Shown here in pieces: positions 1 through 8,253 of a stretch of DNA of 64,000 bases. Position numbers and translations under genes: made by a program. Every line of letters starts with the position of its first letter. Positions within the stretch are counted from its first letter, which is position 1. Source of the DNA: Rhipicephalus microplus (lineage: Eukaryota; Arthropoda; Arachnida; Ixodida; Ixodidae); NCBI RefSeq assembly GCF_043290135.1, contig NC_134701.1, forward strand, positions 10,688,501-10,752,500. Direction: 5' to 3'. The notes beneath the pieces were generated by a model. That model searched no databases, had not been told where the DNA came from, and saw only the letters and a list, made by a program, of their open reading frames with translations.

Positions 1-1340
1 AACAGTGTAATAGAGCGTTTTTAGATACAAGTGCGAATGTTAGGTTCGGTTAAGGTATGAACCGTCGTAAAACCGCATTAAACAATGTCACTTAGTGAGA
101 TGCAGTGTTCTTCACCATTACATGTCGGGAACTGCGATATGTAATGTGAAAGCGCTTGCAACCGTCGTAATGTTGTAGAAAGCAATGTAAAGTAGCGAGT
201 AAAACATTTTCTAACGATAGAAGTGCGAAGGTTATGTTAGGTTGAGTTATGTTAGTTTAAGCTAGGTAGCGTCGTGAAACCACCAAAAAGGACGTCATCT
301 AACGAGATAGTGTTGTTTTATTGCATGTACGAAACTGCAATAGGTGAAATGTTATGAAAGCACACAAAACGGCATGAACAAGCCAGATACCGCGTGTTGT
401 ACCGTTACAAGTGCGAAACTGCTGTATTGTGATATTCTCGTTAAAGCGCATGTAAGCATCGTGAAACCCTAAAGAACGATGTCATTTAGCGAGATACAGC
501 GTTCTGTACTGCAACCGTCGTTAAACCGCATTAAACAATCTCATTTAGTGAGATGCAGTGTTTTTCACAATTACAAGTCGGAAACTGCGATATCTAATGT
601 GAAAGCGCATGAAACCGTCGTAATGTTGTAGAGAGCATTGTAAAGTAGCGAGTAAAACGTTTTCTAACGATAGAAGTTCGAAGGTTATTTTAGGTTGAGT
701 TATGTTAGTTTAGGCTAGGTAGCGTCGTGAAACCACCATAAAGGACGTCATCTAACGAGATAGTGTTGTTTTATTGCATGTACGAAACTGCAATAGGTGA
801 AATGTTGTGAAAGCACACAAAACGGCATGAACAAGCCAGATACTGCGTTTTGTACCGTTACAAGTGCAAAACTGCTGTATTGTGATATTCTCGTTAAAGC
901 GCATGCAAGCATCGTGAAACCTTAAAGAACGATGTCATTTAGCGAGATACAGCGTTCTGTACTGCAACCGTCGTAAAACCGCATTAAACAATGTCACTTA
1001 GTGAGATGCAGTGTTTTTCACCATTACAAGTCGGGAACTGCGATATCTATTGTGAAAGCGCATGAAACCGTCGTAATGCTGTAGAGAGCATTGTAAAGTA
1101 GCGAGTAAAACGTTTTCTAACGATAGAATGCGAAGGTTATGTTGAATGAGTTATGGTAATTTAAGCTAGGTAGCGTCGTGAAACCACCAAAAAGGACGTC
1201 ATCTAACGAGATAGTGTTGTTTTATTGCATGTACGGAACTGCAATAGGTGAAATGTTTTGAAAGCACACAAAACGGCATGAACAAGCCAGATACTGCGTG
1301 TTGTACCGTTACAAGTGCGAAACTGCTGTATTGTGATATT
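1..1340. repeat. satellite array, left segment
   Basis: This is tandem satellite DNA cut by the window edge on the left and by LINE-A on the right. The gatattctcg ruler motif occurs at about 434 and 887, and its interrupted copy ends at 1340, giving two short intervals (453 and 451 bp). From about 300 to 1340 the sequence is nearly identical to about 7666-8706, an offset of 7366 bp. Subtracting LINE-A leaves a satellite period of 2590 bp. No convincing gene is present. Confidence 0.95.
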
Positions 1341-1374
1341 CAGTTTCAGTTTCAGTTTCAGTTTCAGTTTTATT
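1341..1374 (-). repeat. LINE-A 3' tail hexamer repeats and polyadenylation signal
   Basis: Five perfect copies of cagttt (plus strand) at 1341-1370 form the extreme 3' end of the minus-strand element, preceded by an AATAAA hexamer (1369-1374 on the reverse strand). Such tandem tails are made by reverse-transcriptase slippage during target-primed reverse transcription in CR1/L2-type elements. Confidence 0.85.
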
Positions 1375-1426
1375 GAGCATTTTCTTCACAGAGTTGCGAA
1401 AAAGAAAACGCAAGGATAAGAGCAAA

Positions 1427-1447
1427 AAGCTGCTATATTAGCAGCTT
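1427..1447 (-). other. LINE-A 3' UTR stem-loop
   Basis: A perfect 9-bp inverted repeat (aagctgcta / tagcagctt) with a 3-nt loop lies about 55-85 nt upstream of the hexamer tail on the minus-strand transcript. Known for related elements: a 3' UTR hairpin can be the recognition structure for the element's own reverse transcriptase. That role here is inference. It is followed on the RNA by a U-rich run. Confidence 0.6.
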
Positions 1448-1922
1448 GACGAGGCTCCTACCCCTTTTCACTTGGCATTACAGAATCAGCAGAGCACAAA
1501 ACATGAAAAAACAATTTGACGTCGACTTTCAAAACTTCATTAAATAAAAAGAAAATGCATCAAAATTACATCAGTTTCAGGTTTACATAAAATAAGCAAA
1601 CCACATAGAGAGAAAAACAACAAAAAACAAAAGAAAACAGCGTGCGGCCAATCATGAAACAATGCACACGTTGCTAAACGGCTACCAAAGTATTACAACA
1701 TGATTATACAACGTTTACAACACTGGGTATGCGAAAAGCACGAGTTTTAGTGCACAAGGGAAACACTGACGAGTGAAATGTTGTATGTTTTACTCGTAAA
1801 AAAAAGCAACGAAAAAAATGTCAAAGAAAGCAAACATTATACGATGCCATGTTACACAAGCACTATTATAGGGTGTTTCTTTTACATATAGTACTGTAGC
1901 CGGACAACTAGAAGATGCTAAA

Positions 1923-4796
1923 CTACACGGCGCCATTTTGGATGAGAAGGTTCTTAAGTTGTTTTTTATGTATATTAAAGATGTCGATGTTTTTATTTTC
2001 AAACAAGTTAAAACAAGCTGGAATACAGTGTTCAAGTCTTCTCAAACCGTGATTAGTTCGCGAATAAGGAACAAACCAGGAAGGCCTTTTCCGAATGTCA
2101 TAATAGGATTGTGTATTTTTCCTGAGGTTACACAGTTTAGGAAAACAAGCATTGTTTGATAGCAAGCTTTGTTTGTATTTCATAATAAGGTTGAAACTGT
2201 GTATGTGATCTATCGGTAAAATCTTATATTCTCTGAATAAATGACTTGTATGTGCGTCGTATGGTACGTTTGCAATATGACGAATCGCTTTTTTCTGCAG
2301 GAAAAATATTTTGTTCCGATTTGCTTTAGATGTATCTGCCCACACTAGACTACAATAGTTTATGTGAGATGAAAACAACGTATTATAGAGTAAAAGTTTA
2401 ATGTTTGCTGGAAGTATCTGTCGAAGTTTAGAGAGAGCACCACACGTCCTAGCTATATTTCTAGTTACTTTATTAACGTGTTCATCCCAATTAAGATTTT
2501 CATTAAAAATTACTCCTAAGGATGAAACTTCTTTGACAACCTCAATTTTTTCGGGCCCGAGATATATATCCAAACCACGACAGACAGCCTTCTGAACCGG
2601 TGCGAATACCACAGCTTTGGATTTTTTTGTGTTGATCGTTAAATAATTTGCAGTACTCCAAATGAAGATGTCGTTAAGAATGTTGTTGGCTGAGTCTGCA
2701 AGCTTACCTAAATCATTACCATGAAAAAATATACTAGTGTCATCTGCATAAATTATAAAGTCCACATATTTGCTGACACTTGTTATGTCATTTATATAAA
2801 TATTAAACAGTAGGGTCCCCAATATGCTGCCCTGAGGTACACCTGACGTTATGGTTAGTAGGGAGGATTGGCTGTCATTTATAACTACAGATTGCTTTCT
2901 TTGTGATAAATAAGATTTCAGAAAGTCAAGTGGGGTTCCCCGAAAACCATAATGACGCAATTTTGCATAGAGTACTTCGTGGTTGATTCTATCGAACGCT
3001 TTGGAATAGTCAATAAAAACACCCAATGTTAACAGTTTCTTTTCAAATGAGTTAAGTATGAGTTCTTTTTGTGTGAGGAGAGCCAGTTCCGTGGACATGC
3101 CCCGTCGGAAGCCAAATTGATGCGGTGATAATATAGAGTACTTTTCACAAAAAGACATGACACGTTGATATATTATTTTCTCTAGCCCTTTAGATATAAC
3201 AGGAAGTATCGAGATCGGACGATAATTAGAAAAAATATTTCGGTCACCAGATTTGTATAAGACACTAACTCTCGCATGCTTCATTTTTTCTGGGAAAACT
3301 CCCGTGGATAAGCAGATATTAAACAGATGGGTAAGAACAGGTAACAAAAGATCAAGTGCTGCTTTAATAGGTCTAATTTGTAGGTCATCTATGTCCCGAG
3401 CAGTAGTGTTCTTTAGTGACATAAATACAGACAGTACTTCTTCAGGAGTTGTGTTTAAAAAATATGCAGTGCTCATGTTTGGCACACCTAGAAAGTCCCT
3501 GTAATCACTATTACAGGCACGAGAAGGGTTTGATAAATCAGAGGACACCAGCGTTGTGAAGTACACGTTAAATTTATTAGCAAGTTCTTGACCCTTTACT
3601 ATCTTGTTATCTATGTTTAACTCAAGTGCGTTGTCTCGAGAGCAACTTCTATTTAGAAGCTTATTTATTTCTCGCCAAAGCACGTCGCCACGAGTGCTAA
3701 CCCTCTTGAAGAGAGCTTCATAGTACGCATCCTTAGTTTTTCTCAGTTGCTTCGTTACAAAATTTCTATACCGCTTGTATTCCGAAAGATCGTTGTGGTG
3801 TCTTGTTTTCACGAATTTTGCGTACAGAAGATTTTTCTTCTTAATCATTTCCAGACATTCTCGCGTCATCCATTGTTTCCGACCTTTCTTCAGGGTTTCG
3901 ACAGTTTTATATTTAAAACACTTATGGTAAGTTTTTCTTAACAGGCACATGAATATTTCATACGCCTCGTTAGCGTTAACTGATTTATAGACAGGATCCC
4001 AAAAAATCTGCGCAATTTCACGCCTAAAAGTGTCTAATGTTTTGTCACTAATTTCCTGTATTTTGTATGATTCTGGAGTTGATACTTTTGCGCGATTAAG
4101 ATACTCGTTGCGATTTTGAAACATGTATATAGGGTAGTGATCACTAATATCGGCAATAACAGTTCCAGATACGGTTGAATCACTTATGTCATTTGTAATA
4201 AGTAAGTCGATAAGGCTTTCAGTATCTAAAGTGACACGTGTAGTTTCAGTAATAATATTAGCACACGCAAAGGAATCAAGTAGTAGTTGGAAGTTACGAG
4301 TGGTTTCAGTTTGCTGTAAAAGGTTTATATTGCAGTCGCCCCCTATGATAATGTGCAACTTGTTAGTGCACGCATACGTAAGCAGATTTTCAAGAAATTG
4401 AAAAAACGCTTCTGTTTTTCCGTCAGGTGGACGATAAACTACCACATATACATACTTGTGACATGCTAGTGATAATGCCTCATAGTCTGGTGTAATCGCT
4501 GAAAATTCTGAGAGAAGGCTGCAAACTAAGTGGTCAGCAATTAGTTGCAAAACACCTCCCCCTCGACGAGAGGGCCTGTTTAAAAAGAACGATTTATACG
4601 TTGGCAAGCATAGTACCTCATCATTGCACGTGTACCAAGTTTCAGAAATCATGATGATGTCGAATTTAAACGAAAATTCGTCGAGAAACGTAGTTATATC
4701 ATCGTGCTTGTTGCGAGCTGAGCGAGCATTTAAGTGCATGATACTGCAATATCCACTAGTGTAAGGTATATTGACATCACGTGGTAATATCGCCAT
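1923..4796 (-). CDS. LINE-A ORF2: AP-like endonuclease plus reverse transcriptase
   Basis: A 957-residue open frame that nicks target DNA and copies the element RNA by target-primed reverse transcription. The N-terminal endonuclease shows HLNARS (Asn23), ISETW (Glu52), GGDCNIN (Asp154) and ISDHYPI (Asp219/His220). The reverse transcriptase shows NYRPISILP (near 524), IDYSKAFD (Asp596), GVPQGSILG (652-660) and IIYADDTS (Asp685/Asp686). The conserved C-terminal LGVIF and INYCSLVW segments follow. There is no RNase H domain, and the length is normal for CR1/L2/Jockey-type ORF2. No stop or frameshift interrupts it. The ATG at 4796 is 74 bp downstream of the ORF1 stop, so translation by reinitiation or internal entry is likely. 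All catalytic positions I can check are intact. Confidence 0.95.
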   Translation of the reverse strand: MAILPRDVNIPYTSGYCSIMHLNARSARNKHDDITTFLDEFSFKFDIIMISETWYTCNDEVLCLPTYKSFFLNRPSRRGGGVLQLIADHLVCSLLSEFSAITPDYEALSLACHKYVYVVVYRPPDGKTEAFFQFLENLLTYACTNKLHIIIGGDCNINLLQQTETTRNFQLLLDSFACANIITETTRVTLDTESLIDLLITNDISDSTVSGTVIADISDHYPIYMFQNRNEYLNRAKVSTPESYKIQEISDKTLDTFRREIAQIFWDPVYKSVNANEAYEIFMCLLRKTYHKCFKYKTVETLKKGRKQWMTRECLEMIKKKNLLYAKFVKTRHHNDLSEYKRYRNFVTKQLRKTKDAYYEALFKRVSTRGDVLWREINKLLNRSCSRDNALELNIDNKIVKGQELANKFNVYFTTLVSSDLSNPSRACNSDYRDFLGVPNMSTAYFLNTTPEEVLSVFMSLKNTTARDIDDLQIRPIKAALDLLLPVLTHLFNICLSTGVFPEKMKHARVSVLYKSGDRNIFSNYRPISILPVISKGLEKIIYQRVMSFCEKYSILSPHQFGFRRGMSTELALLTQKELILNSFEKKLLTLGVFIDYSKAFDRINHEVLYAKLRHYGFRGTPLDFLKSYLSQRKQSVVINDSQSSLLTITSGVPQGSILGTLLFNIYINDITSVSKYVDFIIYADDTSIFFHGNDLGKLADSANNILNDIFIWSTANYLTINTKKSKAVVFAPVQKAVCRGLDIYLGPEKIEVVKEVSSLGVIFNENLNWDEHVNKVTRNIARTCGALSKLRQILPANIKLLLYNTLFSSHINYCSLVWADTSKANRNKIFFLQKKAIRHIANVPYDAHTSHLFREYKILPIDHIHSFNLIMKYKQSLLSNNACFPKLCNLRKNTQSYYDIRKRPSWFVPYSRTNHGLRRLEHCIPACFNLFENKNIDIFNIHKKQLKNLLIQNGAV

Positions 4797-4870
4797 TTTA
4801 ACAAAAGGAAAAAAAGAAAAAGAAAAAAAAAGGTTGCGCCGAAAAAACGAAAAGTGCTAATCAGATAAGC

Positions 4871-5740
4871 CTACGGCATGCTTGATGCCCCGCGGCTGCT
4901 TGAAGTGGCCGCGTGCATTTTGTGCAAGTCAGCTTCACATGTGATTTGAACTGCACGAGATGTTTCCGTTTCACGCGCAAATATTTTGCCACCACTTGCC
5001 CACGCGAAGCGCCAGTTCATTTCCCGTTTCCGAGCAATCGTCATACCCAGCAATTTTTTCAGTTGGGGACAAAGGTGCTCATTTACGAAAACAGACTGTT
5101 TAGTTGTGAAACCCAGTTCCTCAGCTGTGAATCGAGTTCTCCTTGCTTTCTTAACGATGGCATCCCTCTTAGCTCGGCGATTGAAAACAACCACGATGTT
5201 TTCGTTCAGGGGGGCATCACTGCCTGCTTTGCTACCCCGATCGGGAACAGCGCTTGCATGAGGGCGTACCTCGTTGTTCTTTGCAACACCTGGGTCTGGT
5301 ACCGTGTTACTTTGCGAAGTGGCACTCCTCGCTGGCAAACGGTGGCATATTTCTATGTCTTGTTCACTTATTGGCTCCCCCAAGGCGTCACCAACTTTGG
5401 CAAGCAATTGCACAAGGTTTTCATTAGGGGTACGTGGGATCCCTTTAATTTCTATATTTTTGTTTCGAGAGTATTGATCCTGAGTAGTTAGGCGCGTGGA
5501 ATTTTCGTGCACCAACTTTCTCAAACGGTCTATCTCACATTGCATTGCCTCTTGGGACGCCCTGAGAGCAGCGTTTTCCCTTCTAATTTCAGCGCACTCT
5601 TGTTTTATGTTTTCGTAGTCTTTGTTCATGTATTCAAGGCTTTTGTTTAACTCTCTGATTTCTTTCCGAATGTCGCGTTTGAAGTCCGCGAACTCAGTAC
5701 CCATAATTAAAGGGCAAGTTACAGATTCAACAGTGGGCAA
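4871..5740 (-). CDS. LINE-A ORF1: coiled-coil RNA-binding protein
   Basis: A 289-residue frame immediately upstream of ORF2 on the same strand. Residues about 18-85 are rich in charged heptads (EIRELNKSLEYMNK, IRRENAALRASQ) and should form a coiled coil. QYSRNKNIEIKGIP (89-102) opens the conserved core, DIEICHRLP (128-136) continues it, and a serine/proline-rich insert (about 139-180) splits it before NIVVVFNRR (181-189). FVNEHL (218-223) and the WRFAWASGGKIFAR stretch (243-256) match the C-terminal region common to arthropod LINE ORF1 proteins and similar to the baculovirus FP protein C-terminal family. The expected role is trimerising RNA-binding chaperone of the element RNP. Met13 is an alternative start. 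Confidence 0.88.
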   Translation of the reverse strand: MPTVESVTCPLIMGTEFADFKRDIRKEIRELNKSLEYMNKDYENIKQECAEIRRENAALRASQEAMQCEIDRLRKLVHENSTRLTTQDQYSRNKNIEIKGIPRTPNENLVQLLAKVGDALGEPISEQDIEICHRLPARSATSQSNTVPDPGVAKNNEVRPHASAVPDRGSKAGSDAPLNENIVVVFNRRAKRDAIVKKARRTRFTAEELGFTTKQSVFVNEHLCPQLKKLLGMTIARKREMNWRFAWASGGKIFARETETSRAVQITCEADLHKMHAATSSSRGASSMP

Positions 5741-5825
5741 AACAAGTACGAACTTTGAAAAATAGGCAACAGAGACAGCGCTAGGATAGCGAATGAACTA
5801 TACAAAACAGGAGGGCAAATGCCTA

Positions 5826-5885
5826 ACCTGGGAAAACAACAGCAATAAGCGTCTCTGTCGTAGGCTGTCCCTGCTGCCAAGTGAT
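5826..5885 (-). repeat. LINE-A 5' UTR direct repeat, ORF1-proximal copy
   Basis: Matches 6057-6116 at a constant 231-bp offset with a single mismatch. Similarity stops upstream of 5826 on the plus strand, so the repeat unit is partial. Confidence 0.85.
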
Positions 5886-6056
5886 CGAGGGAGGCGTTGC
5901 AGCTGTCTTTTTGAAGGGCCAGGGGTGGCCGATGCCACGTGGTATGGTGCCGGGCGCAAAAAAGTAGCCGGTCGGTCGGCGCGGCACTCCCGCAAGGCGC
6001 TGGATGCAGCACGCTCCGCTATCAACGCCGATAGTCAGCCACTGTACGCCTCGAAC

Positions 6057-6116
6057 ACCTGGGAAAACAACAGCAATAATCGTCTCTGTCGTAGGCTGTC
6101 CCTGCTGCCAAGTGAT
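6057..6116 (-). repeat. LINE-A 5' UTR direct repeat, distal copy at element end
   Basis: The partner of 5826-5885. Its outer edge coincides with the 5' end of the element (satellite resumes at 6117). Either the natural 5' end begins in a tandem unit, or the element was truncated within one. Confidence 0.8.
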
Positions 6117-6864
6117 CTCGTTAAAGCGCATGCAAGCATCGTGAAACCTAAAAGAACGATGTCATTTAGCGAGATACAGCATTCTGTACTGCAATAAGTT
6201 GGTGAAAAACATTGAGTTTATGCAAACATCGTAATTATGAACGAAACAGTGTAATAGAGTGTTTTTAAATCCAAGTGCGAATGTTAGGTTAGGTTAAGAT
6301 ATGAACCGTCGTAAGACCGCAATAAACAATGTCACTTAGTGAGATGCAGTAATTTTCACCATTACAAGTCGGGAACTGCGATATCTTATGTTAAATCGCA
6401 TGAAACCGTCGTAATGTTGTAGAAAGCTTTGTAAAGTAGCGAGTAAAACGTTTTCTAACGATAGAAGTGCGAAGGTTATGTTAGTTTGAGTTAGTTTAAG
6501 CTAGGTAGCGTCGTGAAACCACCAAAAACGACGTCATCTAACGAGATGGTGTTGTTTTATTGCGACTACGAAACTGCGATAGGTGAAATATTGTGAAAGG
6601 ACACAAAACGGCATGAAGAAGCCAGGTACTGCGTGTTGTACCGTTACAAGTGCGACACGGCTATATTGTGATATTCTCGTTAAAGCGCATGCAAGCATCG
6701 TGAAACCTTAACGAACGATGTCATTTAGCGAGATACAGCGTTCTGTACTGTAACAAGTTGGTGAAAAACTGTGAGGTCATGCAAATATCCTAAATGTGAA
6801 CGAAACAGTGTAATAGAGCGTTTTCAGATACAAGTGCGAATGTTAGGTTCGGTTAAGGTATGAA

Positions 6865-7428
6865 CCGTCGTAAAACCGCATTAAACAATGTCACTTAGTG
6901 AGATGCAGTGTTCTTCACCATTACAAGTCGGGAACTGCGATATGTAATGTGAAAGCGCTTGCAACCGTCGTAATGTTGTAGAAAGCAATGTAAAGTAGCG
7001 AGTAAAACATTTTCTAACGATAGAAGTGCGAAGGTTATGTTAGGTTGAGTTATGTTAATTTAAGCTAGGTAGCGTCGTGAAACCACCAAAAAGGACGTCA
7101 TCTAACGAGATAGTGTTGTTTTATTGCATGTACGAAACTGCAATAGGTGAAATGTTGTGAAAGCACACAAAACGGCATGAACAAGCCAGATACTGCGTGT
7201 TGTACCGTTACAAGTGCGAAACAGCTATATTGTGATATTCTCGTTAAAGCACATGCAAGCATCGTGAAACCTAAAAGAACGATGTCAATTAGCGAGATAC
7301 AGCATTCTGTACTGCAATAAGTTGGTGAAAAACTGTGAGGTTATGCAAACATCGTAATTAGGAACGAAACAGTGTAATAGAGCGTTTTTAGATACAAGTG
7401 CGAATGTTATGTTAGGTTAAGATATGAA
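6865..7428. repeat. representative 564-bp long monomer with six sub-units
   Basis: Sub-units begin at about 6865, 6965, 7072, 7173, 7259 and 7349 (lengths about 100, 107, 101, 86, 90 and 80 bp). Each opens with a c(c/g/a)tcgt-like or cggcat-like motif followed by an a-rich stretch. Most then carry a tag(c/t)gag-like box, a gtgttttt/cgttttct-like T-run, and a caagtgcgaa-like box. The order of these boxes is kept in most sub-units, so the monomer probably arose by amplification of an ancestral unit of about 90-100 bp that later diverged. Confidence 0.75.
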
Positions 7429-7800
7429 CCGTCGTAAAACCGCTTTTCACAATGTCACTTAGTGAGATGCCGTGTTCTTCATATTACAAGTCGGGAACTG
7501 CGATATGTAATGTGAAAGCGCTTGTAACCGTCGTAATGTTGTAGAAAGCAATGTAAAGTAGCGAGTAAAACGTTTTCTAACGATAGAAGTGCGCAGGTTA
7601 TGTTAGTTTGAGTTATGTTACTTTAAGCTGGGTAGCGTCGTGAAACCACCAAAAACGACGTCATCTAACGAGATAGTGTTGTTTTATTGCATGTACGAAA
7701 CTGCAATAGGTGAAATGTTATGAAAGCACACAAAACGGCATGAACAAGCCAGATACCGCGTGTTGTACCGTTACAAGTGCGAAACTGCTGTATTGTGATA

Positions 7801-8253
7801 TTCTCGTTAAAGCGCATGTAAGCATCGTGAAACCCTAAAGAACGATGTCATTTAGCGAGATACAGCGTTCTGTACTGCAACCGTCGTTAAACCGCATTAA
7901 ACAATCTCATTTAGTGAGATGCAGTGTTTTTCACAATTACAAGTCGGAAACTGCGATATCTAATGTGAAAGCGCATGAAACCGTCGTAATGTTGTAGAGA
8001 GCATTGTAAAGTAGCGAGTAAAATGTTTTCTAACGATAGAAGTGCGAAGGTTATTTTAGGTTGAGTTATGTTAGTTTAGGCTAGGTAGCGTCGTGAAACC
8101 ACCATAAAGGACGTCATCTAACGAGATAGTGTTGTTTTATTGCATGTACGAAACTGCAATAGGTGAAATGTTGTGAAAGCACACAAAACGGCATGAACAA
8201 GCCAGATACTGCGTTTTGTACCGTTACAAGTGCAAAACTGCTGTATTGTGATA
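7801..8253. repeat. representative short (453-bp) monomer
   Basis: In this monomer the sequence runs from tgtactgcaa directly into ccgtcgttaaacc at 7881. It omits the part starting aataagttgg and ending gatatga that a long monomer has there. The missing piece is about 108 bp, close to one sub-unit. The same junction is shared by every short monomer I checked. Confidence 0.85.

Larger units (their letters stand above)
1341..6116 (-). mobile_element. LINE-A: full-length or near full-length CR1/L2/Jockey-like non-LTR retrotransposon
   Basis: Seen: on the minus strand the order is 5' UTR (6116-5741), ORF1 (5740-4871), a 74-bp pyrimidine-rich spacer, ORF2 (4796-1923) and 3' UTR (1922-1341). The 3' end has an AATAAA signal (1369-1374) and five copies of a 6-bp repeat (cagttt on the plus strand, 1341-1370). 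Boundaries are fixed by the uninterrupted paralog around 8706/8707: satellite stops at gatatt (1340) and resumes at ctcgtt (6117). At most 1-2 bp of target duplication is possible. Known: CR1-group elements often end in short tandem repeats rather than poly(A), have little or no target-site duplication, and encode EN plus RT without RNase H. The exact clade is not settled here. With both frames open, the copy is probably young. Confidence 0.9.
5741..6116 (-). promoter_or_regulatory. LINE-A 5' UTR with repeated block
   Basis: This is the 376-bp leader of the minus-strand element. It holds two direct copies of a 60-bp block, 5826-5885 and 6057-6116, spaced 231 bp apart and differing at one position near their middle (agc versus atc). 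The distal copy ends exactly at the satellite junction. Repeated 5' UTR units carry internal promoters in some LINEs. That function here is inference. Several short open frames overlap this segment on both strands and look like chance. Confidence 0.7.

Noticed and set aside
4913..5491. A 192-residue plus-strand open frame opposite LINE-A ORF1
   Set aside because: It is fully antisense to a recognisable ORF1. The translation has no motif and the overlap explains its openness. The same reasoning applies to antisense frames within ORF2 of LINE-A and LINE-B.
5793..6197. Open frames across the LINE-A 5' UTR and satellite junction
   Set aside because: They run through the insertion boundary and the duplicated UTR block, so they cannot be ancestral genes. 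No domain is visible.
6920..6950. CENP-B-box-like sequence in the monomer (acaagtcggga)
   Set aside because: Only the A-nn-CGGGA half is similar. The TTCG half is absent at the required spacing, so there is no support for a centromere-protein site.
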